Shown one piece after another: positions 20,590 to 29,049 of a DNA stretch of 37,716 nt; the stretch's first letter is position 1, and every line of letters starts with the position of its first letter. The notes beneath the pieces were generated by a model, which saw only the letters and a program-made list of their open reading frames with translations, had not been told where the DNA came from and did no database searches. The position numbers were made by a program, and so were the translations under genes. The DNA comes from Betaproteobacteria bacterium (GTDB lineage: Bacteria; Pseudomonadota; Gammaproteobacteria; Burkholderiales; SG8-41). The stretch lies in contig JANYCE010000026.1 of assembly GCA_025360445.1 (NCBI GenBank), positions 1 to 37,716 on the forward strand, written 5' to 3'.

Positions 20590-21552
20590 ATGGCTGATTT
20601 GGATCCGCGCAATACCGGGGACGGCTGGGAGCGCAGTGTCCTTGAAAAAGTTGCGCTCGCGGCCGTCGCAGAACAGCGCACTGCGCGACGCTGGGGCATG
20701 GCGTTCAAGATGCTGGTACTGATTTACTTGTTTGTCGTGCTGTTTTTGGGCATGGGATGGCTAAAAAAAGCCGGCGAAAAATCTTCCGGCAAGCACACTG
20801 CGATGGTCGAGCTCCGCGGCGTCATTGCGTCCCAGGGGCAGGCCAGCGCTGACAATGTCATGGCCGGCTTGCAGGCTGCGTTCAAAGACAGCAATACGCA
20901 GGGCGTCATCCTGCGCATCAACAGCCCGGGCGGCAGTCCGGTGCAAGCGGGCTATATCAATGACGAAATTAAGCGCCTCCGCGGCTTGTATCCCAACATT
21001 CCGGTTTATGCGGTCGTGGAGGACATTTGCGCCTCCGGCGGCTACTACGTGGCGGCGGCCACCGACAAAATTTACGTCGACAAGGCGAGCATCGTTGGCT
21101 CGATCGGCGTGGTCATGGACAGTTTCGGCTTCACCGGTACGATGGAAAAACTGGGCGTCGAGCGACGTGCAATTACCGCGGGGGAGAACAAAAAATTTCT
21201 GGATCCATTTTCACCGGTGAATCCCGCCCACAAGGCGTTTGCGGAAAAAATGCTTTCTGAAATTCATGAACAATTCATCGCCGTCGTGCGCGAGGGGCGT
21301 GGCAAGCGCCTCAAAGAAACGCCGGAACTTTTTAGCGGGCTGGTATGGGTTGGGCCGAAAAGTATCGAGCTCGGATTGGCCGACGCCCTCGGCAGCGTCG
21401 ACTCGGTAGCGCGCGATGTGATCAAGGCGGAAGATGTCGTCGACTTCACACCGCACGAGAACATTGCTGAAAGAGTCGCGCGACGATTTGGTGCGGCGAT
21501 GGCCGAGGCGCTCGTAAAAGTAACGGCGTCGAGCGGCGCGCAGTTGCGCTGA
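20590..21552 (+). CDS. sppA: Signal peptide peptidase SppA-like, S49 family
   Basis: S49 peptidases cut signal peptides and membrane protein fragments within or next to the inner membrane. The 320-aa short-form protein has a polar N-terminus, one transmembrane helix (about residues 40-57, KMLVLIYLFVVLFLGMGW) and a periplasmic catalytic domain. RINSPGGSPVQAG and CASGGYYVAAATDKI place the nucleophile at S149. The general-base lysine is expected at about K201-202 in ENKKFLDPFSP. VGPKSIELGLADALG follows. The C-terminus, with VARRFGAAMAEAL, is amphipathic. It is separated from the Rieske gene by 75 bp without a clear promoter. The stop abuts the end of the convergent methyltransferase gene. Confidence 0.93.
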   Translation: MADLDPRNTGDGWERSVLEKVALAAVAEQRTARRWGMAFKMLVLIYLFVVLFLGMGWLKKAGEKSSGKHTAMVELRGVIASQGQASADNVMAGLQAAFKDSNTQGVILRINSPGGSPVQAGYINDEIKRLRGLYPNIPVYAVVEDICASGGYYVAAATDKIYVDKASIVGSIGVVMDSFGFTGTMEKLGVERRAITAGENKKFLDPFSPVNPAHKAFAEKMLSEIHEQFIAVVREGRGKRLKETPELFSGLVWVGPKSIELGLADALGSVDSVARDVIKAEDVVDFTPHENIAERVARRFGAAMAEALVKVTASSGAQLR

Positions 21553-22275
21553 TCACCGCGCGTAGAGCAGGAAAACGCTGGGCCGCCTGCCGATTTCTCC
21601 CACGTTAGCTTTCCATTCGTTAATAGTTGCGCTACGCACAGATTCGGTCGCAAGCGTTAAGTCGCTCGCGATACACAGCCGGGAGGCTCCCGCACACACG
21701 GCAAGAAAAATCTGCAGCAACTGATCGTTGCGATAAGGCGTTTCTATAAATATCTGCGTCATGTTCTGTGCACGTGATTCGTTTTCCAGCAGGGCTATGG
21801 CGCGGCGGCACTCATCTTTCGGCACCGGCAGATAGCCGTGAAATGCAAATCGCTGGCCGTTAAATCCCGACGCCATTAACGCGAGCATCATTGCGGAAGG
21901 GCCGATATGCGGCACCACGCGAATACGCAATCGATGCGCGGCGGCTACCAGCAATGCACCCGGATCTGCGATAGCCGGACAGCCAGCCTCAGACAAGACC
22001 CCGGCACTGCGTCCGGTGGAAAGCGAGTGCAATAGCTCGGTGGCGCGTTCAGGACTGCTATCTTTGTCGAACAATTCTATTTTCAGATCTCTTAAAGCTT
22101 TTGGATGCCCGATGCTTTTTAAAAATCCTCGTGCGGTCTTGGCGTTTTCTGCCAGAAAATAATCGAGTGCGCATGCCGCGTGCAAGGCGGAAGGCGGCAA
22201 CGACATATGCGGGTCGGTGTCGCCCAGGGTGACCGGTATTAAATGCAATGCGCCGTGCGCCGTGCCCGCGTCCAT
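21553..22275 (-). CDS. SAM-dependent methyltransferase, RsmI-like (tetrapyrrole methylase fold)
   Basis: A member of the tetrapyrrole-methylase (TP) fold related to RsmI, the 16S rRNA C1402 2'-O-methyltransferase. It differs from RsmI itself: the N-terminus reads LHLIPVTLGD where RsmI has a VATPIGN-type start. The signature GVLSEAGCPAIADPGALLVAAA is clear, as are HIGPSAMMLALMASGFNGQRFAFHGYLP and IFIETPYRNDQLL. I chose the start MDAGTAHG at 22275, which leaves 10 bp after the yceF stop; the 22299 start in the track would overlap yceF. Length is about 240 aa. The substrate cannot be assigned. It follows yceF on the same strand and is probably co-transcribed with it. Confidence 0.85.
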   Translation of the reverse strand: MDAGTAHGALHLIPVTLGDTDPHMSLPPSALHAACALDYFLAENAKTARGFLKSIGHPKALRDLKIELFDKDSSPERATELLHSLSTGRSAGVLSEAGCPAIADPGALLVAAAHRLRIRVVPHIGPSAMMLALMASGFNGQRFAFHGYLPVPKDECRRAIALLENESRAQNMTQIFIETPYRNDQLLQIFLAVCAGASRLCIASDLTLATESVRSATINEWKANVGEIGRRPSVFLLYAR

Positions 22276-22285
22276 AGCCATGAAG

Positions 22286-22879
22286 TTAAGGCAGCTCAAA
22301 GCCTTCGTTGCGCAACATTTTGCACAACGCGATAAGCGGCAGGCCGATCAGCGCAGTGGGATCGTCGCCTTCCAACTTTTCCACCATCGCAATACCGAGG
22401 CCCTCGATGCGTGCGCTGCCGGCGCAGTCGAAGGGCGTATCGCTAAGAACGTAGCGCTCTATCTGCTCGTCCGAATACTCGCGCATATGAACGATGATCG
22501 TGACTAGCGCCGTCTGCTGAAGCGCGCTACGTGAATTTAGCAAGCACACTGCCGTATGAAATCGAACCCGCTCGCCGCGCATGCGCTTTAGCTGGCTGGC
22601 GGCATTGGTAAAATCGCCCGGCTTACCGATGATGGTGTTCCCGACGACTGCGACCTGGTCACTGCCGATGATCAACGCGTCGGGCCACGCGTGCCGGACG
22701 GCCTCAGCCTTACGGCACGCAAGGCGTAACGCGAGGGCCGGCGGCTTTTCACCCACCAGAGGAGCTTCATCAACCTCAGGCGCGGCGATTTTAAACGGAA
22801 TTTTCAGGCGCTCCAGAAGTTCGCGGCGATACGGCGAAGTCGAGGCCAGAACAAGTTCAGCGGGGGCAGGGTAATCCAT
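22286..22879 (-). CDS. yceF: Maf-like nucleotide pyrophosphatase (7-methyl-GTP type)
   Basis: Maf proteins hydrolyse non-canonical nucleoside triphosphates; the YceF branch prefers m7GTP. The 197-aa protein has LASTSPYRRELLERLKIPF, APEVDEAPLVGE, IIGSDQVAVV with the catalytic Asp, GKPGDFTNAASQL and the C-terminal GDDPTALIGLPLIALCKMLRNEG. These agree closely with YceF of E. coli rather than the dTTP/UTP pyrophosphatase YhdE. Its location divergent from yceD-rpmF-plsX matches the conserved neighbourhood. Intergenic distance to yceD is 88 bp and contains the yceD promoter. Confidence 0.95.
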   Translation of the reverse strand: MDYPAPAELVLASTSPYRRELLERLKIPFKIAAPEVDEAPLVGEKPPALALRLACRKAEAVRHAWPDALIIGSDQVAVVGNTIIGKPGDFTNAASQLKRMRGERVRFHTAVCLLNSRSALQQTALVTIIVHMREYSDEQIERYVLSDTPFDCAGSARIEGLGIAMVEKLEGDDPTALIGLPLIALCKMLRNEGFELP

Positions 22880-22929
22880 GGGTGAGCTTGCTAAGTCCCT
22901 GCGTTAAAGGGTTTTTCTGTTATCTTGTT

Positions 22930-22958
22930 TTGACAGACTAGAGCGAAAATATTATCAT
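22930..22958 (+). promoter_or_regulatory. Near-consensus sigma70 promoter of the yceD-rpmF-plsX-fab operon
   Basis: TTGACA (22930-22935, perfect) is followed after 17 bp by TATCAT (22953-22958, 5/6). The predicted start, near 22965, is only about 3 nt from the yceD ATG at 22968, and there is no ribosome site before it. The transcript would be leaderless or nearly so. Confidence 0.8.
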
Positions 22959-22967
22959 GCGCGGTTT

Positions 22968-23471
22968 ATGTCTGCACGACCTCTAATTGATAGCCTTGAA
23001 TTTGCGAGCGCTGGCGAGCAGTTAACCGGCAGCGTGCCGGTCAGCGAATTTGCGAGGCTAAGCGACAGCTTGCATGACGCGGATGGTGGATTGCAATTCG
23101 AGATTAGGGGCGGTCGTGATTCCCGGCAACGGTTGCGATTGCATATGACGGTCACGGGCAGCATCGATTTACTCTGCCAACGCTGTCTCGGCAAACTGAT
23201 TTACCCGCTGGCGGTCAAGACAAACTTGCTGCTTTTGACTAATGGCGCAGAAGCCGACGCAGGCGGGATTGATGATCTCGACGGCGTGCCGGCCACCGCG
23301 CAGACGGATGTGTGGTCGCTGGTGGAAGATGAAGTTTTGTTGGCAATTCCGCTTGCGCCGCGACATGCCGAGGGTCAATGCAGTCCGGCGGTCAAGGGAT
23401 CAGGCGACTCTGCGGCATCGCCATTTGCGGCGCTGGCTAAGCTGGCGCACGAACGTAGTATTAAGAATTGA
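22968..23471 (+). CDS. yceD: DUF177 family protein YceD
   Basis: YceD (DUF177) is a small conserved protein encoded next to ribosomal protein L32 in most bacteria and linked to 23S rRNA accumulation in plants and E. coli. The 167-aa product starts SARPLIDSLEFASAG, a normal family N-terminus. It contains GSIDLLCQRCLGKLIYPL, with the CxxC pair typical of the family. The C-terminal part has SLVEDEVLLAIPLAPRH and ends SPFAALAKLAHE. It is the first gene of the rpmF-plsX-fab operon. The perfect -35 and good -10 directly upstream leave almost no 5' UTR. Confidence 0.92.
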   Translation: MSARPLIDSLEFASAGEQLTGSVPVSEFARLSDSLHDADGGLQFEIRGGRDSRQRLRLHMTVTGSIDLLCQRCLGKLIYPLAVKTNLLLLTNGAEADAGGIDDLDGVPATAQTDVWSLVEDEVLLAIPLAPRHAEGQCSPAVKGSGDSAASPFAALAKLAHERSIKN

Positions 23472-23489
23472 ACGTAAAGGAGTTTCAAA

Positions 23490-23669
23490 ATGGCAGTTCA
23501 GCAAAACAAAAAGTCCCCTTCGAAACGCGGCATGCACCGCTCACACGATTTTCTTGTTGCGCCGTCGCTCGCTGTTGAGCCAACCACCGGCGAAATGCAT
23601 TTGCGCCACCACATCAGCCCCACCGGCTACTACCGCGGGAAAAAAGTCGTCAAAACCAAAGACGAGTAA
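23490..23669 (+). CDS. rpmF: 50S ribosomal protein L32
   Basis: Too short for the ORF track. The 59-aa frame reads [20 protein letters not shown] at the start and ends [15 protein letters not shown], the standard proteobacterial L32 of the large ribosomal subunit near the peptidyl-transferase region. It lacks the four-cysteine zinc site of some other bacterial L32 versions, as expected for this class. A strong ribosome site (AAAGGAG, 8 nt from the ATG) precedes it, in contrast to yceD. Located 18 bp after yceD. Confidence 0.98.
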   Translation: MAVQQNKKSPSKRGMHRSHDFLVAPSLAVEPTTGEMHLRHHISPTGYYRGKKVVKTKDE

Positions 23670-23745
23670 GGTCGGCGAGGTTCGTGTCGAATCTTGTGGC
23701 TTTAAGCGCGCCAGCCAGTCCGGTGCGCGCCGGCGGGGACGGTAA

Positions 23746-24762
23746 ATGGACGTAACGGTGGCGGTCGATTGTATGGGCGGCGATCACGGCCCGCACGTAA
23801 CTGTCCCCGCTGCGCTCGACTTTCTACAGCGTTGCGAAGCGGTGAACGTCATCCTCGTCGGCCTGCAGGACGAAATTAAAGTCGAATTGCGCAAAGCAAG
23901 GCGCGAGTTGGCCGCGCGGACCGCGATACAGCATGCGAGTGAAACGGTCGGCATGGACGAGGCGCCCGCTAGCGCCTTGCGCGGAAAAAAAGACTCCTCC
24001 ATGCGCGTGGCGGTCAACCTGGTCAAAGACGGCGCCGCTCACGCCTGCGTTAGCGCCGGCAATACCGGCGCCTTGATGGCGATATCGCGTTTCGTGCTGA
24101 AAACCCTGCCTGACATCGAGCGTCCGGCCATCTGTTCGGTTCTACCGACGGTAAGTGGCCGGACTTACATGCTCGATTTAGGCGCCAATGTCGATTGCAC
24201 TGCCGAGCAACTTTTGCAATTCGGCGTAATGGGCGCAATGCTGGTCAGCGCGGTGGAAAACAAGGAGCGGCCGAGCGTCGGCCTCCTGAATATCGGCGAG
24301 GAAGAAATTAAAGGCAGCGAAGTCGTCAAGCACGCCGCAGAGTTATTACGTGCGAGCGGGCTCAACTTTTATGGCAATGTCGAGGGTGACGATATCTATA
24401 AGGGTACCACCGACGTTGTGGTATGCGATGGATTCGTCGGCAATGTCACTCTCAAAGCCTCCGAAGGGATCGCGCGGATGCTTGGCACTTATTTACGCGA
24501 AGAGTTTAACCGTAACTTATTGACGCGCGCAGCGAGTCTGGCAGCGCTGCCGGTGCTGAATGCATTTAAGCGACGCTTCGATCCGCGCAACTACAACGGC
24601 GCGACCCTGTTGGGACTGCGCGGCATCGTGGTTAAAAGCCATGGATCTGCCGATCGCACGTCGTTTCGGATTGCCATCGGCCGCGCGGCCGACGAAGCAC
24701 GCAGCGGTGTCCTCGCCAAGATTACGGATCGCATGCTGGTCATACAGGAAAATGCGGCGTGA
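23746..24762 (+). CDS. plsX: Phosphate acyltransferase PlsX
   Basis: PlsX converts acyl-ACP and phosphate to acyl-phosphate, the donor for PlsY in phospholipid synthesis. It is a peripheral membrane enzyme. The 338-aa protein starts [14 protein letters not shown] and has [31 protein letters not shown] and [27 protein letters not shown] and [15 protein letters not shown] follow. Family length is about 340. It follows rpmF by 76 bp and its stop overlaps the fabH GTG start as GTGA, so translation is probably coupled. Confidence 0.97.
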   Translation: MDVTVAVDCMGGDHGPHVTVPAALDFLQRCEAVNVILVGLQDEIKVELRKARRELAARTAIQHASETVGMDEAPASALRGKKDSSMRVAVNLVKDGAAHACVSAGNTGALMAISRFVLKTLPDIERPAICSVLPTVSGRTYMLDLGANVDCTAEQLLQFGVMGAMLVSAVENKERPSVGLLNIGEEEIKGSEVVKHAAELLRASGLNFYGNVEGDDIYKGTTDVVVCDGFVGNVTLKASEGIARMLGTYLREEFNRNLLTRAASLAALPVLNAFKRRFDPRNYNGATLLGLRGIVVKSHGSADRTSFRIAIGRAADEARSGVLAKITDRMLVIQENAA

Positions 24763-25718
24763 TTTATTCGCGCATTGTGGGTACCGGCAGTTATCTGCCA
24801 GCCAATGTCGTCAGCAACGACGAACTTGCGAACCGGATCGACACCTCCGACGAATGGATACGCACGCGCACGGGAATCCACCAGCGTCATCTCGCAGAGG
24901 CGGGGCAGATGTCGAGCGACCTTGCGCATCAGGCGGCGCTTCAGGCATTGAAGGCGGCGGGAATGGCGGCGTCAGATCTCGACTTAATCATAGTTGCAAC
25001 CTCAACCCCGGATTTTATTTTCCCGAGTACCGCATGCGTGCTGCAGGCCAAACTCGGCGCTGTACGCTGCCCGGCGTTTGACGTTCAGGCTGTGTGTTCG
25101 GGCTTCGTTTATGCGCTCGACATCGCGGATAAATTTATCCGCAGCGGGGCGTACAAACGCGCGCTGGTGGTCGGCACTGAAGTATTTTCCCGGATTCTCG
25201 ACTGGACCGACCGCGGCACGTGCGTATTGTTTGGCGACGGCGCCGGGGCGGTAGTCCTCGCGGCAGCTGACACGCCCGGCCTGCGCGCGAGTGTGTTACA
25301 TGCGGACGGTTCGCACTTGGGCATATTGTCGACGCCAGGTCAATTGTGCGGCGGCAAGGTTACCGGCGATCCGTTTTTACGAATGGATGGAAAGGCAGTG
25401 TTTAAACTGGCCGTGCGCGTGCTCGATGAAGTGGCGCGCGAGACACTCGCGTTGTGCGAAATGCAGCCCGCCGACGTCGACTGGTTGATTCCGCATCAGG
25501 CCAATGTACGCATTTTGGATGCGACCGCAAAAAAACTGGGCATCTCTACCGCTAAAACCATCGTGACCGTCGACCGTCACGCCAATACCTCCGCCGCCTC
25601 TATACCGTTGGCGCTCGACGTGGCGGTGCGTGACGGGCGCATTAAAGCCGGCCACAAAGTTTTGCTCGCAGGCGTCGGGGGTGGTTTTACGTGGGGCGCT
25701 GTGTTGGTTGAGATGTAG
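24759..25718 (+). CDS. fabH: Beta-ketoacyl-ACP synthase III
   Basis: FabH condenses acetyl-CoA with malonyl-ACP to start fatty-acid chains. The 319-aa protein starts at GTG ([20 protein letters not shown]). The catalytic triad is visible at C113 ([12 protein letters not shown]), H246 ([10 protein letters not shown]) and N276 ([10 protein letters not shown]). [11 protein letters not shown] and the C-terminal [11 protein letters not shown] are family signatures. It overlaps the plsX stop by 4 bp and precedes fabD by 8 bp. Confidence 0.97.
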   Translation: MIYSRIVGTGSYLPANVVSNDELANRIDTSDEWIRTRTGIHQRHLAEAGQMSSDLAHQAALQALKAAGMAASDLDLIIVATSTPDFIFPSTACVLQAKLGAVRCPAFDVQAVCSGFVYALDIADKFIRSGAYKRALVVGTEVFSRILDWTDRGTCVLFGDGAGAVVLAAADTPGLRASVLHADGSHLGILSTPGQLCGGKVTGDPFLRMDGKAVFKLAVRVLDEVARETLALCEMQPADVDWLIPHQANVRILDATAKKLGISTAKTIVTVDRHANTSAASIPLALDVAVRDGRIKAGHKVLLAGVGGGFTWGAVLVEM

Positions 25719-25726
25719 GAGTCGAG

Positions 25727-26665
25727 ATGAAGCTTGCATTGGTTTTCCCGGGTCAAGGATCACAGACGGTAGGCATGCTGCAGAGTTTTGCCGATAGCAA
25801 ACCTGTGCGCGATACGTTTGCCGAAGCCGCCGACGTGCTGGGACAAAATTTGTGGCAGCTTGCGGCTGACGGTCCGGCGGAAGACCTTAACTCGACGGTC
25901 AATACTCAGCCGCTCATGCTGACGGCCGGCTACGCGATTTATCGCGCGTGGCTGGATGCCGGCGGGAGACAGCCTGCAATCGTCGCCGGGCATAGCCTCG
26001 GTGAATACACCGCGCTGGTGGTAGCGGGCGTGGTGAGTTTTCGCGATGCGCTGCCACTCGTGCGGTTGCGCGCTCAGGCAATGCAGGAGGCAGTGCCCGC
26101 AGGCACTGGCGCGATGGCCGCGATACTTGGTCTCGACGATGACGCGGTGCGTGTCGCGTGTGCGGAGGCTGCGCAAGGTGAAATTGTCGAAGCAGTCAAC
26201 TTTAACGCGCCAAGCCAAGTCGTCATCGCCGGTCACAAGGCCGCGGTTGAGCGCGCCGCTGACATTGCCAAAGCGAAAGGCGCCAAGCGTGCCGTGATGT
26301 TGCCGGTCAGCGCTCCGTTTCATGCTTCTTTGCTGAAGCCTGCCGCCGAACGTCTCGAGCAAGCGCTTGCAGGCGTCACCTTCAATGCACCGCAAATACC
26401 GATCATTAATAACGTAGACGTCGCCGTTGTAACAGATCCCGCGCAAATACAAGACGCGCTTGCACGTCAGGCGTGCAATCCCGTGCGGTGGGTCGAAGTC
26501 ATTCAGCACATGGCGCGTAGCGGCGTAACGCATGTAGGCGAATGCGGTCCCGGCAAAGTGCTGGCCGGCATGACAAAGCGCATCGACAATAGTTTGCAGG
26601 GGTTTGCCATCGCGGATGCGGCGTCGCTCCTGAAGTCGCTACAGATATTTTCACAGGCGGCGTGA
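25727..26665 (+). CDS. fabD: Malonyl-CoA:ACP transacylase
   Basis: FabD transfers malonyl from CoA to acyl carrier protein, supplying the extender unit for FabH and FabF. The 312-aa protein starts LALVFPGQGSQTVGM. It has the nucleophile S90 in VAGHSLGEYTAL, the conserved glutamine in the early GQGSQ and NTQPLML, R117 in the LRAQAM segment and the second catalytic residue H199 in SAPFHASLL. The C-terminal VGECGPGKVLAGM is typical. Its stop TGA overlaps the fabG ATG by one base (TGATG). Confidence 0.97.
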   Translation: MKLALVFPGQGSQTVGMLQSFADSKPVRDTFAEAADVLGQNLWQLAADGPAEDLNSTVNTQPLMLTAGYAIYRAWLDAGGRQPAIVAGHSLGEYTALVVAGVVSFRDALPLVRLRAQAMQEAVPAGTGAMAAILGLDDDAVRVACAEAAQGEIVEAVNFNAPSQVVIAGHKAAVERAADIAKAKGAKRAVMLPVSAPFHASLLKPAAERLEQALAGVTFNAPQIPIINNVDVAVVTDPAQIQDALARQACNPVRWVEVIQHMARSGVTHVGECGPGKVLAGMTKRIDNSLQGFAIADAASLLKSLQIFSQAA

Positions 26666-27405
26666 TGCTCAACGGACAAGTCGCATTAGTCACCGGCGCA
26701 ACACGCGGCATCGGCCAGGCGATTGCACTCGCGCTCGGTAAGCAGGGCGCCGTGGTGGCCGGAACTGCCACCACTGAAGCGGGCGCACAGACAATCAACG
26801 CCTACCTCTTTGCCGCCCAAATAAAAGGCGCGGGTTTTGCGATGAACGTCAACGATGCGACGCAGGTTGCGGCGACGCTCGTTGCCGTGCAGAAGGCGTG
26901 CGGCGATATTGCGATCCTGGTCAACAACGCCGGAATCACGCGCGACAACTTGTTACTGCGCATGAAAGATGATGAGTGGGATGACATCTTGTCGACCAAC
27001 CTGAAGTCGGTGTACCGGCTCTCCAAGCTGGTGCTACGTCCGATGATGAAAGCGCGCCACGGCCGCATCATTAACATTACGTCGGTGGTTGGCGTGATGG
27101 GCAATGCCGGACAGACAAATTACGCCGCGGCGAAGGCCGGCATGATCGGATTCAGCAAATCCCTCGCGCGCGAAATAGGCAGCCGCAATATTACTGTAAA
27201 TTGCGTGGCGCCCGGGTTCATCGATACTGATATGACGCGCGAACTCGATGCAAACCAGCGTGCGTCGCTCATCGGGCAGATTCCGCTGGCGCGCCTCGGC
27301 ACGGTCGATGAAGTAGCCGGTGCGGTGGCGTTTCTGGCAGGGCCGGCCGCGGGTTACATCACAGGCGCAACCTTGCATGTCAACGGCGGAATGTTGATGG
27401 ATTAG
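26665..27405 (+). CDS. fabG: 3-oxoacyl-ACP reductase
   Basis: FabG is the NADPH-dependent reductase of the fatty-acid elongation cycle. The 246-aa SDR protein has the nucleotide loop TGATRGIGQAIA and NNAGITRDNLL. The catalytic S140, Y153 and K157 lie in NITSVVGVMGNAGQTNYAAAKAG. The C-terminal GYITGATLHVNGGMLM is the FabG signature. I chose the ATG at 26665 (TGATG junction with fabD) over the GTG at 26662; both are possible. A promoter-like element lies in the 89 bp before acpP. Confidence 0.97.
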   Translation: MLNGQVALVTGATRGIGQAIALALGKQGAVVAGTATTEAGAQTINAYLFAAQIKGAGFAMNVNDATQVAATLVAVQKACGDIAILVNNAGITRDNLLLRMKDDEWDDILSTNLKSVYRLSKLVLRPMMKARHGRIINITSVVGVMGNAGQTNYAAAKAGMIGFSKSLAREIGSRNITVNCVAPGFIDTDMTRELDANQRASLIGQIPLARLGTVDEVAGAVAFLAGPAAGYITGATLHVNGGMLMD

Positions 27406-27422
27406 CGGATGAATTGCACTGG

Positions 27423-27452
27423 TTAGGTGCCACGCGCCGTATTTGGTAAAAT
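27423..27452 (+). promoter_or_regulatory. Candidate internal promoter for acpP
   Basis: TAAAAT (27447-27452) is a good -10; TTAGGT 18 bp upstream is a weak -35. acpP is usually transcribed at higher level than the rest of the operon. The acpP ribosome site AAGGGA lies 7 nt from its ATG. Confidence 0.4.
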
Positions 27453-27494
27453 ACTTTCCGCATAAAACCGGATCACTCCTTAAGGGAACTCTAG

Positions 27495-27731
27495 ATGGAA
27501 AATATAGAACAGCGCGTCAAGAAGATTGTTGCCGAGCAACTCGGCGTCAGCGAAGCCGATGTCAAGAATGACTCGTCATTCGTCAACGACCTTGGCGCCG
27601 ACTCGCTCGATACAGTCGAACTGGTGATGGCGCTCGAAGAAGAATTCGAGTGCGAGATTCCGGACGAAGAAGCGGAAAAAATTACCACCGTTCAACAGGC
27701 CACCGATTACGTCAAGTCCCACCTCAAGTAG
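27495..27731 (+). CDS. acpP: Acyl carrier protein
   Basis: AcpP carries growing acyl chains on 4'-phosphopantetheine. The 78-aa acidic protein has the attachment serine S37 in the invariant [18 protein letters not shown]. The N-terminal [16 protein letters not shown] and the C-terminal [10 protein letters not shown] are standard. It is placed between fabG and fabF as usual and preceded by a good ribosome site. Highly acidic composition and length agree with the family. Confidence 0.98.
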   Translation: MENIEQRVKKIVAEQLGVSEADVKNDSSFVNDLGADSLDTVELVMALEEEFECEIPDEEAEKITTVQQATDYVKSHLK

Positions 27732-27761
27732 TCCTGATCAGGCTCGAACCGCGGAACTCCA

Positions 27762-29000
27762 TTGGCACGTCGCAGAGTAGTTGTCACCGGCCTGGGCATT
27801 ATTTCTCCGGTCGGCATCGGCATTCCAGAAGCGTGGGGAAACATCGTCGCGGGAAATTCCGGCATCACGCGCATTTCGCGTTTCGATACAACTACTTTTC
27901 CGACCCAGATCGCGGGCGAGGTCAAGGGGTTTGAGGTAGGAAAATGGCTTTCCCCCAAGGAAGCACGGCGCTTCGACACTTTTATTCACTATGGTCTTGC
28001 CGCGGCCATCGATGCGCTGCAAGACTCCGGACTCGATCTCGATCAGGAAGATCGTAACCAGATAGGCGTGTGCATAGGGTCCGGCATTGGCGGGTTGCCG
28101 TTAATCGAAACCACCCATGATGCAATGCTCGCCGGCGGCGTGCGAAAAATTTCTCCATTTTTTGTGCCCGGCACGATCATAAATATGATTTCGGGCCAGC
28201 TCTCAATTATGTACGGCCTCAAAGGCCCGAACATTGCGGTGGTGAGCGCATGCACAACGGCGAATCACTCCATTGGCGAAGCCGGCCGCTTCATCGAGTA
28301 TGGCGATGCCGATGTGATGATCGCCGGCGGCGCCGAATCCACGGTTTCACCGCTTGGCGTGGGTGGTTTCTGTGCGGCGCGCGCGCTTTCCACACGCAAT
28401 GATGCGCCTGAACTTGCGAGCCGCCCGTGGGACAAAGATCGCGACGGCTTCGTGCTTGGTGAGGGCGCCGGTGTACTCGTGCTTGAAGAGTATGAGCGCG
28501 CAAAAAAACGCGGCGCGCGAATTTACTGCGAGCTCTCGGGGTATGGGCTAAGTGCGGACGCCCATCACATCACTGCACCGTGCGAAGACGGGGAGGGGGC
28601 CGCGCGTTGCATGGTCAACGCACTGCGCAATGGCAGCGTCAACCCCGAGCAGGTCGATTACATCAATGCGCACGGCACCTCAACGCCGCTTGGCGACATC
28701 GCGGAAACCATCGCGGTAAAACGCTGCTTCGGCGACCATGCAAAAAAACTTGCGGTCAGTTCAACCAAGTCGATGACCGGTCATCTGCTCGGCGCCGCCG
28801 GCGGGATCGAAGCCGTATTTACCGCCCTCGCGCTGCACGAGCAAATTGCACCCCCGACGATCAATCTCGTTAATCAAGATCCGCAATGCGATCTGGATTA
28901 CGTGCCGAACGAGGCGCGCAGAATGCCGATCAAAGTCGCGGTATCGAATTCGTTTGGCTTCGGCGGGACTAACGGCACTCTCGTATTCCGCGCCGTCTGA
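27762..29000 (+). CDS. fabF: Beta-ketoacyl-ACP synthase II
   Basis: FabF elongates acyl-ACPs with malonyl-ACP and is responsible for temperature-dependent unsaturated chain elongation in E. coli. The 412-aa protein has the catalytic cysteine C164 in VSACTTANHSIG. The two histidines lie in NAHGTSTPLGD (about 304) and MTGHLLGAAGG (about 341). NSFGFGGTNGTLVF is at the C-terminus. The start codon is TTG (27762): the frame begins ARRRVVVTGLGIISPVG exactly as the family does, and no ATG or GTG is available near. The ribosome site is only GGAA. The weak start could lower FabF relative to AcpP. Confidence 0.96.
   Translation: MARRRVVVTGLGIISPVGIGIPEAWGNIVAGNSGITRISRFDTTTFPTQIAGEVKGFEVGKWLSPKEARRFDTFIHYGLAAAIDALQDSGLDLDQEDRNQIGVCIGSGIGGLPLIETTHDAMLAGGVRKISPFFVPGTIINMISGQLSIMYGLKGPNIAVVSACTTANHSIGEAGRFIEYGDADVMIAGGAESTVSPLGVGGFCAARALSTRNDAPELASRPWDKDRDGFVLGEGAGVLVLEEYERAKKRGARIYCELSGYGLSADAHHITAPCEDGEGAARCMVNALRNGSVNPEQVDYINAHGTSTPLGDIAETIAVKRCFGDHAKKLAVSSTKSMTGHLLGAAGGIEAVFTALALHEQIAPPTINLVNQDPQCDLDYVPNEARRMPIKVAVSNSFGFGGTNGTLVFRAV
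28590..28597 (+). other. KOPS-like octamer GGGGAGGG
   Basis: Perfect match to GGGNAGGG on the + strand, within fabF, left of dif and pointing toward it. Confidence 0.4.
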
Positions 29001-29049
29001 GGTCGCCGCTGCGCCGGTCGTCTGCGCGAATCTCTGCACCCACACTCGA

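Noticed and set aside
21553-22275. Naming the methyltransferase rsmI
   Set aside because: The N-terminal motif differs from true RsmI, and a separate RsmI is normally encoded elsewhere in this class.
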